This document shows, in pieces, positions 7,672 to 16,382 of a DNA stretch of 38,882 nucleotides. The notes beneath the pieces were generated by a model, which saw only the letters and a program-made list of their open reading frames with translations, was not told the DNA's origin and made no database searches. The stretch is taken from NCBI GenBank assembly GCA_002315505.1, contig DCGX01000054.1, positions 6,654 to 45,535 on the forward strand, read 5' to 3'. The number at the start of each line of letters is the position of its first letter. The stretch's first letter is position 1. The position numbers and the translations under genes are program-made. The stretch comes from Ruminococcaceae bacterium UBA1767. GTDB taxonomy: Bacteria > Bacillota > Clostridia > Oscillospirales > Acutalibacteraceae.

Positions 7672-8371
7672 AATATTTAAACTGTGGTAAAGCATCAACG
7701 AGATGAGCCATACTGTTGTGATATTCAAGGTGAACATCACCGAACTTTTCTGTGCCGGGCTTGAAGAAAATTATTTTTGTAACACCCGTATTTGTGAATG
7801 ACGGGTCAAAAATCTGCTCCCAGCCGAGTCCGAGTGCGGCATACATCATAAATGTATTAAATGCGGCATGAGCGGTAATCATAACTGTTTCGCCGTTATG
7901 GAAACGACCTCTTATGTAAGCGAGCGCCTCTTTGCCTCTTTCAAGAAGCTCTGCATCTGTGCCGAGCTTATCGTGATGAACAATTCTCTCCGAGGGGTCT
8001 GTGCCCTCTGCACTTACAACTGTCGGGAAATCCTTTTTGATTTCGTCAATCGTTCTGCCCTTTGTTCCGAGACCTGTTCCGCACTCTGTGAAAATCTTAT
8101 GAAGCTCAACCTGCTTTGCACCGTCGGCAGGCTGTCTTGTTGCAACCTCGTGACCTGTTCTTGAAGCTCTTCTGAGTCCGCTTGCAAGAATTGCATCGAG
8201 CTTTAAGCCTGAGAAATATTCGCCGAGCAGTTCAGCTTCTTTTACTCCCAATTCCGAAAGTGGCGGGTCAACCTTGTATTCCTCGCACATTTTTTCGTCA
8301 AGTCCTGCATTTGATGTTGATTCGCCGTGGCGAACAAGGTAAAGGACAAGCTCTACGTTATCTTTTGCCAT
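7670..8371 (-). CDS. histidine phosphatase (phosphoglycerate mutase-like) family protein
   Basis: A 233-residue cytoplasmic phosphatase of the histidine phosphatase superfamily. LYLVRHGES places the phospho-accepting His15 after Arg14. Arg67/Arg68 in ASGLRRA and Glu96 in FTECGTG fit the phosphate pocket and proton donor, and His168 in ITAHAAF is the second catalytic His. The family includes cofactor-dependent mutases, phosphatases and other phosphoester hydrolases; the substrate cannot be read from sequence. It is the last gene of a leftward four-gene operon. The frame is open from an ATG at 8380, but AAGGA (8381-8385) is correctly spaced only for ATG 8371, five bases after the hydrolase stop. 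Confidence 0.88.
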   Translation of the reverse strand: MAKDNVELVLYLVRHGESTSNAGLDEKMCEEYKVDPPLSELGVKEAELLGEYFSGLKLDAILASGLRRASRTGHEVATRQPADGAKQVELHKIFTECGTGLGTKGRTIDEIKKDFPTVVSAEGTDPSERIVHHDKLGTDAELLERGKEALAYIRGRFHNGETVMITAHAAFNTFMMYAALGLGWEQIFDPSFTNTGVTKIIFFKPGTEKFGDVHLEYHNSMAHLVDALPQFKY

Positions 8372-8376
8372 TGTTA

Positions 8377-9180
8377 TCATTCCTTATCAAAAAATTTTTG
8401 AATTCTGTCTTTATAATCCTCAGCCTCGTCATATGCCGCATGGCTGAAGGTTTCATCATACATATAAATTTCACAGCCTGTTTTTTCTGCAATTTCCTCG
8501 CTCGCTTCGCCCGTCAGCACCCTGTCACCCTTTGAACCGATAACAAACAACGGACATTTGATTTTTTCAAGCTCGTCATAGGTGTTCAGCGTCTCGCACG
8601 CAGAAGTAAGAACAATAAATCTGCTCAATTCATCCTCTGTGGTATCCTTGTGCATTTCAATAAGAAGCTCTCTGAATCTGCCCGCAAATTTTTCTGAATA
8701 AACATAATCCACAAATTCACCGCAAAGAGCCGCCGCATCATTTTTCTTCGCAAGTGCGATAAACTTATTCATCACACCGAGCGAAGCTTCATTCATTCTT
8801 GAAGCAGACGAGCAAAGCACAAGTTTCTTTACATAAGTCGGATAGTTTATTGCCAATATTTGCGCAAGCATTCCGCCCATAGATGTACCCATAACATACG
8901 CATCGTAAATTTCAAGCTCTTTCATAACGCTCGCAATGTCGTCCGCCATATCACGAAGTGACAAGCCTGCCATGATATTTTTTCTCGGCAGAATCATATA
9001 AACTGTATAGTCCTCGCAAAATTGTTCATATGCTCTTGCAACTGAGCCTGCAGACGTGACAAGACTTTTTATGCTGAGCCCGGGAATCATTACAAAATTC
9101 TTTCTACCGACACCGAACCTTACATATTCAATTTCTGCTCTTTCGGTTTTTACAAGACCGATTTCTACTTTATACTTCAT
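8377..9180 (-). CDS. alpha/beta hydrolase
   Basis: A 267-residue alpha/beta-hydrolase-fold protein. The nucleophile elbow is GTSMGG with Ser100, the acid is Asp219 in GSKGDRV, and the base is His247 in TFSHAAYDEA. VMIPGLS (30-36) supplies the oxyanion region. There is no signal peptide, so it is cytoplasmic. The fold covers esterases, lipases and C-C hydrolases; the specific reaction is unknown. Its ATG overlaps the PHP gene stop by one base (TAATG), a strong sign of translational coupling. Confidence 0.88.
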   Translation of the reverse strand: MKYKVEIGLVKTERAEIEYVRFGVGRKNFVMIPGLSIKSLVTSAGSVARAYEQFCEDYTVYMILPRKNIMAGLSLRDMADDIASVMKELEIYDAYVMGTSMGGMLAQILAINYPTYVKKLVLCSSASRMNEASLGVMNKFIALAKKNDAAALCGEFVDYVYSEKFAGRFRELLIEMHKDTTEDELSRFIVLTSACETLNTYDELEKIKCPLFVIGSKGDRVLTGEASEEIAEKTGCEIYMYDETFSHAAYDEAEDYKDRIQKFFDKE

Positions 9181-9896
9181 TATACCATCAGATTTCCTGA
9201 GATTTCATAAATGAAATCATTTTTTCTTAACTCTTCAGCAAGCTCAAGTGAATCCTTAGGCAATGTGCTGAATCTTGTTGCGGCAAGATTGTCGTGGCCT
9301 ACGTGATGGTAATCCGAACCGATTGTCGCAATCTTGCCGTGCTCCTTCGCATAGTAATACGCAACAGCAACTCTTGAATTATGATTAGGATGCATATTGA
9401 AAGCCTCAACACCATCCAGTAAATCCGTGTCCATAAGAATCATATCATCTCTGAACGGATGTGCCTGCAACAAAACCATTGTTTCTGTTTTGCACTCACG
9501 CACAAAGGTTTCAAGGTCCTTGTCGAGATAATCATAAATTTTATCAAGGTCATCAAGTGTGATGCCGAAAAGTAAATAATCATTATCACTCTGCTTCGAG
9601 AAACGAAGCTCTGCACCGAGATAAATTGTCATGCCGAGCTTTTCACCCTCATCGAGCGCCTCAAGAAAATCATGCTTGTATGCTTCGAGATAATCCTCTT
9701 TATTCGTCCAGCGCTTGTTAATCGAGAAGTGATTTGTAATTGCCATTGCATCATAGCCATCGTTGTGAAAGGTCCTGACCGCATCACGCGGTGGAATATC
9801 TGAACATCCGCTGACAGGCTTTGTATGTGCGTGAAGCTCAGCTCTAACAGGATATGCCTTTGACAATTCCGATTTAATTTCTTCTGACTTTTTCAT
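9180..9896 (-). CDS. PHP-domain metal-dependent phosphoesterase
   Basis: A 238-residue stand-alone PHP protein. Metal-binding motifs appear in the expected order: His22 and His24 in AELHAHT, His56 in ITNHFS, Glu96 in GAELRF, His146 in LLQAHPFR, and Asp195 and His197 in GSDYHH. PHP proteins hydrolyse phosphomonoesters or phosphodiesters, for example histidinol phosphate, AMP/nucleotides or oligonucleotide ends. The length and HAHT...GSDYHH layout fit the general PHP phosphoesterases better than polymerase-associated forms. It sits two bases after the acyltransferase stop and overlaps the hydrolase start, in one leftward operon. Substrate unknown. Confidence 0.85.
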   Translation of the reverse strand: MKKSEEIKSELSKAYPVRAELHAHTKPVSGCSDIPPRDAVRTFHNDGYDAMAITNHFSINKRWTNKEDYLEAYKHDFLEALDEGEKLGMTIYLGAELRFSKQSDNDYLLFGITLDDLDKIYDYLDKDLETFVRECKTETMVLLQAHPFRDDMILMDTDLLDGVEAFNMHPNHNSRVAVAYYYAKEHGKIATIGSDYHHVGHDNLAATRFSTLPKDSLELAEELRKNDFIYEISGNLMV

Positions 9897-9898
9897 TA

Positions 9899-10681
9899 CT
9901 ATCCCATGCTTTCTTCCATAATTGTGCGAACCATTTCGCCGATTTCATTTGTCTTTAAATTTTCTGTTTTTTCATACGGAATAACCTCGGAAATTTTAAT
10001 GGTTACCCGTGAAAATTTTCTGAAAATATTTTCGTTAACTGCTCTCGTATTTTTCATAACCGCAACGACAATATCGCACTTTGCTTTCTTCGCAATTTTA
10101 AATGCACCGTTGCGAAATTCGAGAAGCGTTCCGACATTTTTGTTAACGTACCCTTCGGGATAAACTCCCATCGAGCACACACCGTCCGCAATGTTTTCCA
10201 CTGCTTGATTTATTGCCGTGACCGCACTTCGGTTGTTGTCCCTGTCAAGTCCGACACAGCCCGATTTTATCATATATTTTCCTGCAAAAGGAACCTCAAG
10301 ATTTTCTTTTTTTGAAATGAAACCGAGATTATATTTTGCAAGCTCGACGATTGTAATTATCGGGTCAAAGATTGAAATATGATTGCAAACAAATAAAAAG
10401 TTTTTATCCTTCGGCAACTTTTCTTCGCCGTCAACCGTAACCTTTACGAGTCCGATTTTAAAGAAAAGTCGCAGCGAAATTAACATAAATTTTCTGTAAA
10501 AATTATTGATATTTTTTGTTCGTTTTTCTTTGACAAAAAGTGATAAAAAACAGAACAGAATCAGGTGAATTATCAGGCAGGAAATAAATAAAAAAGGAAA
10601 TAAAATTATTTTTTTCCACCAGATAATTTTCACTAAAAAAATATCAACAATAAAGCTCAACACAAGATAAACATAAAACAT
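9899..10681 (-). CDS. PlsC-like 1-acyl-glycerol-3-phosphate acyltransferase family protein
   Basis: A 260-residue membrane-anchored acyltransferase. Two hydrophobic segments (about 3-20 and 24-49) precede the PlsC domain. The catalytic HX4D motif is NHISIFD (His101, Asp106); GLDRD (144-148) and GVYPEGY (172-178) correspond to the glycerol-phosphate-binding blocks, and FRNGAFKIA (189-197) is the block that often reads KxGAxxLA. The EGTR consensus is replaced by PEGY, as in many clostridial homologues. It probably acylates lysophosphatidic acid or a related lipid on the inner face of the membrane. It is the first gene of the four-gene leftward operon. A TATAAT lies at 10701-10706 without a good -35 box. 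Confidence 0.82.
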   Translation of the reverse strand: MFYVYLVLSFIVDIFLVKIIWWKKIILFPFLFISCLIIHLILFCFLSLFVKEKRTKNINNFYRKFMLISLRLFFKIGLVKVTVDGEEKLPKDKNFLFVCNHISIFDPIITIVELAKYNLGFISKKENLEVPFAGKYMIKSGCVGLDRDNNRSAVTAINQAVENIADGVCSMGVYPEGYVNKNVGTLLEFRNGAFKIAKKAKCDIVVAVMKNTRAVNENIFRKFSRVTIKISEVIPYEKTENLKTNEIGEMVRTIMEESMG

Positions 10682-10733
10682 ACTATCACTTCATTAAAAA
10701 ATTATAATAAAAGTATGCCGAAATTCTGCGAAA

Positions 10734-12653
10734 TTATTCCAGTTCAAACGCACCTGTGTAAAGCTGATAATATCTGCCCTTTTCGGCAATCAAATCATCG
10801 TGAGTTCCTCGCTCAATAATTCTGCCGTGGTCGAGGAGCATAATTACGTCTGCATTCTGAATTGTGGAAAGTCTGTGAGCAATTACAAATACTGTTCTGC
10901 CCTTCATAAGAGCATCCATACCCTTCTGAACAATTGCTTCTGTTCTTGTATCAATCGATGATGTTGCCTCGTCAAGAATCATAACAGGTGGGTCTGCAAC
11001 TGCGGCACGGGCAATCGCAAGCAGCTGTCGCTGTCCCTGTGAAAGGTTTGCTCCGTTTGAAGTGAGCATTGTATTATATCCCTCGGGAAGTCTTGTGATG
11101 AAATCATCAGCATTAGCGAGCTTTGCCGCTGCAATACATTCTTCATCCGTTGCATCGAGCTTTCCGTAACGGATATTTTCCATTACCGTGCCTGTAAACA
11201 GGTTTGTCTCCTGCAAAACTATACCGAGTGAATGACGCAAATCGTCCTTCTTGATTTTATTGATATTAATGCCGTCATAACGGATTTTTCCGTCTGCAAC
11301 ATCATAGAAACGATTGATAAGATTTGTAATTGTTGTCTTACCTGCACCCGTTGCACCAACGAATGCAACCTTCTGACCCGGTTCGGCATAAAGTGTGACA
11401 TCGTGAAGAACAATCTTTTCGGGCTTGTATCCGAAGTCCATATGCTCCATACGAACATCACCATTAAGTTTAGTATAGGTAACACTTCCGTCACCGTGCG
11501 GATGCTTCCATGCCCATGTTCCTGTACGCTCTTCGCACTCAATGATTTTGCCGTCAGCTTCTTTTGCGTTTACAAGTGTAACGTATCCGTCGTCAACCTC
11601 AGGCTCTTCGTCCATAAGCTCAAAGATTCTGTCAGCACCTGCAAGTGCCATAATAATATGATTAAAATGCTGTGAAGAATCGCTGACATTTCTTGTAAAT
11701 TGTCTTGTCATTCCGAGGAAAGGAACAACTGTTGCAATACCGAGTGCCTGACCCGACAACGAAAGATTATGAACATTCGGCAAAAGAATAAGAACACCGC
11801 CGATGAATGCAACAAGAACATAAAGAATGTTGCCGATGTTGCCCATAATCGGCATAAGCATATTCGCAAAGCTGTTAGCCTTTGATGCTTCTCCGTAAAG
11901 TTCTTCGTTAATTTTGTCGAAAGCCTTTCCGCTTTCTTCCTCGTGGTTGAAGATTTTAACAACCTTCTGACCGCTCATAAGCTCTTCAATATAACCCTCT
12001 GTTTTACCGAGAGCCTTCTGCTGACGGATGAAATACTTGCCTGAATTTCCGCCGACCTTTTTTATAGCCAATGTCATAAGAAGAACGCCGAAGAATACAA
12101 CCAAGGTCATCCATATGCTCAGATAGAACATATAAACAACAAGAATTATAACCGTCAATGCCGACATCATAAGTGACGGGATTGCCTGTGAAACGAGCTG
12201 ACGAAGTGTGTCAATATCGTTGGTGTAATACGACATAATATCGCCGTGCGGATGAGTATCGAAATACTTAATCGGAAGATGTTCCATTTTTGCAAACATC
12301 TTTTTACGTGTTGAATTGAGGAAACCCTGTGTTACACTTGCCATTGTCCAAGCCTGAATGTAAGAAGCAATAACACCCGAAAGATAAATGCATCCCATTA
12401 TTATAACAAGTCGTGAAATTCCGACAGCGGCTGTCTGCCAGCCTGTTTCAACACCTGCTGTGATTTTTGTTATAAGCTGATTCATGAACAAGCTCGCTGA
12501 TGTTGATGCAACTGTTGAAATGATAATACAGAATATTACCAGTGCGAGCTTCCATTTATACTCTGCAAAGAGCATTTTCATAAGGCGCTTGAGAGTGCCT
12601 TTTTTAGCGGCGGTCTTCATACCACCTACCGGACTTCCCATTGGTCTAGGCAT
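10734..12653 (-). CDS. ABC exporter half-transporter with intact ATPase site (heterodimer partner 2)
   Basis: A 639-residue fused membrane-ATPase ABC exporter subunit. Six transmembrane helices lie between about residues 35 and 315. The nucleotide-binding domain has Walker A GATGAGKT (433-440), signature LSQGQ (537-541; Gln for the second Gly), Walker B MILDEA with the catalytic Glu562, and the switch His593 in IAHRLST. A roughly 50-residue insertion between membrane and ATPase domains (about 355-400, GTWAWKHPHGDG) is seen in many clostridial members. It pairs with the product of the gene just upstream as a heterodimeric exporter of the BmrCD/LmrCD type. Exported substrate unknown; drugs, peptides and lipids are all possible. 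GTG 12662 opens the frame, but AGGTGATC favours ATG 12653, which overlaps the partner by 8 bases. Confidence 0.9.
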   Translation of the reverse strand: MPRPMGSPVGGMKTAAKKGTLKRLMKMLFAEYKWKLALVIFCIIISTVASTSASLFMNQLITKITAGVETGWQTAAVGISRLVIIMGCIYLSGVIASYIQAWTMASVTQGFLNSTRKKMFAKMEHLPIKYFDTHPHGDIMSYYTNDIDTLRQLVSQAIPSLMMSALTVIILVVYMFYLSIWMTLVVFFGVLLMTLAIKKVGGNSGKYFIRQQKALGKTEGYIEELMSGQKVVKIFNHEEESGKAFDKINEELYGEASKANSFANMLMPIMGNIGNILYVLVAFIGGVLILLPNVHNLSLSGQALGIATVVPFLGMTRQFTRNVSDSSQHFNHIIMALAGADRIFELMDEEPEVDDGYVTLVNAKEADGKIIECEERTGTWAWKHPHGDGSVTYTKLNGDVRMEHMDFGYKPEKIVLHDVTLYAEPGQKVAFVGATGAGKTTITNLINRFYDVADGKIRYDGININKIKKDDLRHSLGIVLQETNLFTGTVMENIRYGKLDATDEECIAAAKLANADDFITRLPEGYNTMLTSNGANLSQGQRQLLAIARAAVADPPVMILDEATSSIDTRTEAIVQKGMDALMKGRTVFVIAHRLSTIQNADVIMLLDHGRIIERGTHDDLIAEKGRYYQLYTGAFELE

Positions 12654-14394
12654 CAAGATCACCTACCTTATTCTGTGATTCGAATACCTCACGATAAATT
12701 TCGTTTGACTTAATAAGCTCATCGTGAGTACCGACAGCATTCACCATTCCATTGTCAAGAACGATAATTTTATCCGCTTCCTGAATTGATGAAATTCTCT
12801 GTGCGATAATAATTTTTGTTGTATCGGGAATTTCTTCCTTGAATGCCTTACGGATAAGTGCATCCGTTCTTGTATCAACAGCACTTGTCGAGTCATCAAG
12901 GATAAGAATTTTCGGCTTTTTAAGCAATGCTCGTGCAATGCAAAGTCTTTGCTTCTGACCTCCCGAAACATTTGAACCTCCACGTTCAATAAATGTATCG
13001 TACTTTTCGGGCATCTGCTCAATGAATTCTTCAGCCTGTGCAAGCTGACAGGCATTTACAAGCTCGTCATCGGATGCGTTTTTGTCGCCCCAGCGAAGAT
13101 TCTCCTTGATTGTACCCGAGAAAAGAACATTTTTCTGCAGAACAACGGAAACTGCATCACGCAGAGTTGCGATATCGTAATTTTTAACGTCGATTCCGCC
13201 GACCTTAACAGAGCCTTCGGTAACGTCATAAAGACGTGAAATAAGCTGAATAAGACTCGTCTTGCCGCATCCTGTTCCGCCGATAACACCGATTGTTTCA
13301 CCCGATTTAATATGAATGTTGATATTGTCAAGCGTATTTTTCTCCGCTTCCTTTGAATAAGCAAAGCAAACATTTTCAAAGTCAACCGAACCGTTCTGAA
13401 CATTCATAACGGGATTTTCACAATTTTGAATTGTCGGTTCTTCCTCAAGAACCTCACAGATACGATTTGCTGATGCAAGTGACATTGTAACCATAACGAA
13501 GATAAACGAAAGCATCATAAGGCTCATAAGAACCTGCATACCATAGGTAAGAATTGAAGAAAGACTTCCGACAGAAAATTCTGTTCCACCCGAACGGATA
13601 ATGAGCTTTGCACCGAAGAAGCAGACAATAATCATAACAACATAGCTTGCACCCTGAATGAGCGGCATAGCAACAGCCATTAGCTTTTCTGCCTTCGTGA
13701 AGTCAGCACAAACTGCGTCGGAGGCCTTCTTGAACTTACTGTTTTCATACTCCTCACGAACGAAGGACTTAACAGCACGAATACCCGAAACATTCTCCTG
13801 AACGGAATTATTCAATGCGTCATAACGCTTGAAAATTACACGGAACAACGGCATTGCCTTGCCCATAATAACAATAACGCCGACAATAAGGAACGGTACC
13901 ATTGATACGAAAGCAAGTGTGATGCTCGGGCTGAGTTTGATTGTCATAACGATTGAAAAAACCATCATAAGCGGACTTCTGATAGCCGTTCTGATAATCA
14001 TCATATATGAGTTCTGCACATTTGTAACGTCTGTTGTAAGACGTGTTACAAGCGAAGAGCTTGAAAATCTGTCGATATTTGAAAATGAAAAGTTCTGTAC
14101 AGCATAAAATAAATCGTGGCGAAGATTCTTCGCAAAGCCACAAGCTGCGATAGAACAAAAATAACCTGCCAAAGCTCCGCAGGCAAGAGATGCGACAGCC
14201 ATTACAACAAGGAGTCCGCCAAACTTTCCGATTACCGAAAGGTCACAACCTGCTTCAATGTTGTCAATGAGCTTCGCTGTGATGAACGGGATAAGACATT
14301 CGATTATAACTTCACCCATAATAAACAGAGGTGACAAAATCGACTGAATCTTGTATTCACGGACACATCGCAATATACGAATAAAAGATTTCAT
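12646..14394 (-). CDS. ABC exporter half-transporter with degenerate ATPase site (heterodimer partner 1)
   Basis: A 582-residue ABC exporter subunit with six membrane helices (about 15-305) and a C-terminal ATPase domain. Walker A is GGTGCGKT (372-379) and the signature VSGGQ (476-480) is canonical. The Walker B region reads LILDDS, with Asp501 where the catalytic Glu should be, and the switch-loop His is Gln532 (IAQRIS). These two changes are typical of the non-catalytic half of asymmetric heterodimeric exporters. The partner supplies a normal Glu and His but a degenerate signature, so only one of two composite sites should hydrolyse ATP efficiently. GGAG lies 6 bases before ATG 14394. No clear promoter is visible after the upstream terminator, so partial read-through is possible. 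Confidence 0.9.
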   Translation of the reverse strand: MKSFIRILRCVREYKIQSILSPLFIMGEVIIECLIPFITAKLIDNIEAGCDLSVIGKFGGLLVVMAVASLACGALAGYFCSIAACGFAKNLRHDLFYAVQNFSFSNIDRFSSSSLVTRLTTDVTNVQNSYMMIIRTAIRSPLMMVFSIVMTIKLSPSITLAFVSMVPFLIVGVIVIMGKAMPLFRVIFKRYDALNNSVQENVSGIRAVKSFVREEYENSKFKKASDAVCADFTKAEKLMAVAMPLIQGASYVVMIIVCFFGAKLIIRSGGTEFSVGSLSSILTYGMQVLMSLMMLSFIFVMVTMSLASANRICEVLEEEPTIQNCENPVMNVQNGSVDFENVCFAYSKEAEKNTLDNINIHIKSGETIGVIGGTGCGKTSLIQLISRLYDVTEGSVKVGGIDVKNYDIATLRDAVSVVLQKNVLFSGTIKENLRWGDKNASDDELVNACQLAQAEEFIEQMPEKYDTFIERGGSNVSGGQKQRLCIARALLKKPKILILDDSTSAVDTRTDALIRKAFKEEIPDTTKIIIAQRISSIQEADKIIVLDNGMVNAVGTHDELIKSNEIYREVFESQNKVGDLDA

Positions 14395-14423
14395 ATCATT
14401 CTCCTTTTCTGCTATTTTTAAAA

Positions 14424-14445
14424 CGGCAGGCGATTAAGCCTGCCG
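14424..14445 (-). terminator. terminator of the PpiC foldase gene
   Basis: A perfect 8-bp GC-rich stem (CGGCAGGC with GCCTGCCG) and 6-base loop are followed on the minus strand by TTTTAAAAAT. It lies between the foldase stop and the ABC exporter genes. The T-run is short, so it may leak. Confidence 0.75.
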
Positions 14446-14454
14446 CATTTTTAA

Positions 14455-16173
14455 TTAATATGAATATGAGCTTGCTGCGCTTGAAGCTGAGTTTGCGTTG
14501 CTGATGCTGATAAGATTGTTAATCTTCTTGAGCACGCCTCTCTCTGCAAACTGACAAAGTCCTGCGCTGAAGTCGAGCTTGTAGGTGTCACCCTCGAGGA
14601 GCTCTGTTGACTCAGTTTCAATATCAGTTGAAGCCTTACTGCTTCTGATTGCTGAATCGTAGTAAGAACCATTCTTGCTTACGAAGTACATTACGTGGTA
14701 ACCATACTGTGTTTCAACGATTTCAACATCGCCTGGCTTACGGTTAGCATCGAAACACCAATCATTGAATTCTGAAACCATCTGTCCCGGAAGAACATTC
14801 TCATAAAGTCCGCCGTTTGAAGATGAACCTGTATCCTCTGAAAGGTCTGCTGCGAGTGCTGCGAAGCTGTCCTCTGTCTTGTCACCATCGTTGAAGCTCT
14901 TGAGTGCATCATCTGCATTTGTCTTTGCCTTTGCGATTTCTTCCTCTGAAAGAGCCTCACCTGAGCTTGTATCAACTGTTGAGAAGAGGATGTGACGAAC
15001 ATTTACTGTGTTCTCCTGGTGCATACCCTTAACAAGATAAATAATATAATATGTGCCGTTATCTGAATCTGTAATCATTGTCTTGTCGCCGACTTTTCTT
15101 GCTGAGTCGAACAACCATGTAGCAACATCGGATGAACAGTTTGACTCGAAGGTTGACTTGATTGCTGTCATGAGTGTTGAATCTGCATCATAATCAGCAG
15201 TATCCTTGTTCAATTCCTCAGCCTTTGCAACGAATGTCTTTTCGTCTGTTACAGCCTTAAGGAAAGCATCTGCATCTGTCTTTGTCTTAGCATCTGACTT
15301 TGTCTGACGAGCTGCAAGTGCATCATCTGTTTCACCGTCTTCAGCTGTAAGTGTTTCATTTGTGAAAGTATATACACGAGCAGTTACAAGATCGTATGTA
15401 TCCTTTGCTGCCTCATATTCCTTCTTAATTTCCTCATCTGTATAGCCCTTAGCAATCTCCTTTGAACGAGCCTGATAATACTTCTGAGCCATAATCTGAA
15501 TCTTAATCTGCTTCTTGAGGAAGCTCTTGTTTACGCCGTTACCGAAAACCTTACGAAGGTAAGCGTTAAGAGAATACTTGATATCGCTTCCGTTGCTGCT
15601 TGAGCTGCCTGCTGAATCTGCAGACTCTTTATAATCCTCAAGTGTCTTCTCAAGAGTAGCCTCGTCAGCCTCTGTGAATTCAAGGCCCATCTTGAGAGCC
15701 TCATTGTAATATGCCTTATAAGTCTGTGCAAACTGAATTGTCTGCTCATGAAGCATCTCGCCCCATGTGATTTCGTTTCCGTCCTCATCAGTAGTTGTCT
15801 GAGTCTGCTTGTCAGGAGCAAGAGTTGTGTCATAGCCATAGTCATAGCCGTACTGTGAGTACTGCTGAACCTGGTTAACAAGATTATTATATGTTCTCAT
15901 ATAATAATACTGATATTCTGCAATAGTAACATGCTGGTCAGAACCAACGCCACCGATTGAGATAAGTCTCTGTGGAACTCCGTAATAATTAAGAATTAAA
16001 CCGAGAACACCCAAACCGATTACAACAGAAAGAATTATTGAAATAATCTTACTTGCAGTTTTCTTTGCCGCATTTGCCTTTTCAAGCTTAGGAGCGTTCT
16101 TCTTTGCAGACTTTGCAATACGTGCTTTTCTTTCGTCACGGTACTGCTCTGCCTTTGACTTTTCGTTAGCCAT
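14455..16173 (-). CDS. membrane-anchored peptidylprolyl isomerase (PpiC/parvulin), foldase-like
   Basis: A 572-residue protein with a charged cytoplasmic N-terminus (about 1-42), one transmembrane anchor (about 43-63) and a large extracellular part. Residues about 389-500 form a parvulin PpiC domain (VNVRHILFS, SSNGGLYENVLPGQMV, GYHVMYFV). A helical SurA/PrsA-like chaperone region lies at about 85-260. Residues about 260-385 look like a second, degenerate parvulin domain interrupted by an insertion. The likely job is folding of secreted proteins outside the membrane; unlike classical PrsA there is no lipobox. The C-terminal tail is rich in Ser, Ala and Asn. ATG 16182 is in frame, but AAAGGA sits 9 bases before ATG 16173 and directly against the earlier one, so 16173 is chosen. 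Confidence 0.88.
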   Translation of the reverse strand: MANEKSKAEQYRDERKARIAKSAKKNAPKLEKANAAKKTASKIISIILSVVIGLGVLGLILNYYGVPQRLISIGGVGSDQHVTIAEYQYYYMRTYNNLVNQVQQYSQYGYDYGYDTTLAPDKQTQTTTDEDGNEITWGEMLHEQTIQFAQTYKAYYNEALKMGLEFTEADEATLEKTLEDYKESADSAGSSSSNGSDIKYSLNAYLRKVFGNGVNKSFLKKQIKIQIMAQKYYQARSKEIAKGYTDEEIKKEYEAAKDTYDLVTARVYTFTNETLTAEDGETDDALAARQTKSDAKTKTDADAFLKAVTDEKTFVAKAEELNKDTADYDADSTLMTAIKSTFESNCSSDVATWLFDSARKVGDKTMITDSDNGTYYIIYLVKGMHQENTVNVRHILFSTVDTSSGEALSEEEIAKAKTNADDALKSFNDGDKTEDSFAALAADLSEDTGSSSNGGLYENVLPGQMVSEFNDWCFDANRKPGDVEIVETQYGYHVMYFVSKNGSYYDSAIRSSKASTDIETESTELLEGDTYKLDFSAGLCQFAERGVLKKINNLISISNANSASSAASSYSY

Positions 16174-16229
16174 TGTATTCATCCTTTACTTAAATGTAAT
16201 TTGCACCGAATAATCGGTATAACAAAGAT

Positions 16230-16258
16230 ATTTTAAACCATTTCTTAATTTTTTACAA
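16230..16258 (-). promoter_or_regulatory. sigma-A promoter of the PpiC foldase gene
   Basis: On the minus strand TTGTAA (16253-16258) and TAAAAT (16230-16235) are separated by 17 bases. The start would fall near 16223, about 50 bases before the foldase ATG. Confidence 0.6.
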
Positions 16259-16331
16259 GTGTTTAATGCCAAATTTTTCAAAAAATCATTGCTATTTTTA
16301 TATAATTTACAAACAGTTAATAATTAAGCAG

Positions 16332-16363
16332 AAAAAAGCTCGTACTGTATTTCAAGTACGAGC
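16332..16363 (-). terminator. terminator of the lysine-transporter gene
   Basis: A perfect 9-bp stem (GCTCGTACT with AGTACGAGC, 16338-16363) is followed on the minus strand by TTTTTT (16332-16337), shortly after the transporter stop. Confidence 0.88.
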
Positions 16364-16382
16364 CGAATAACTGTATTACGAG

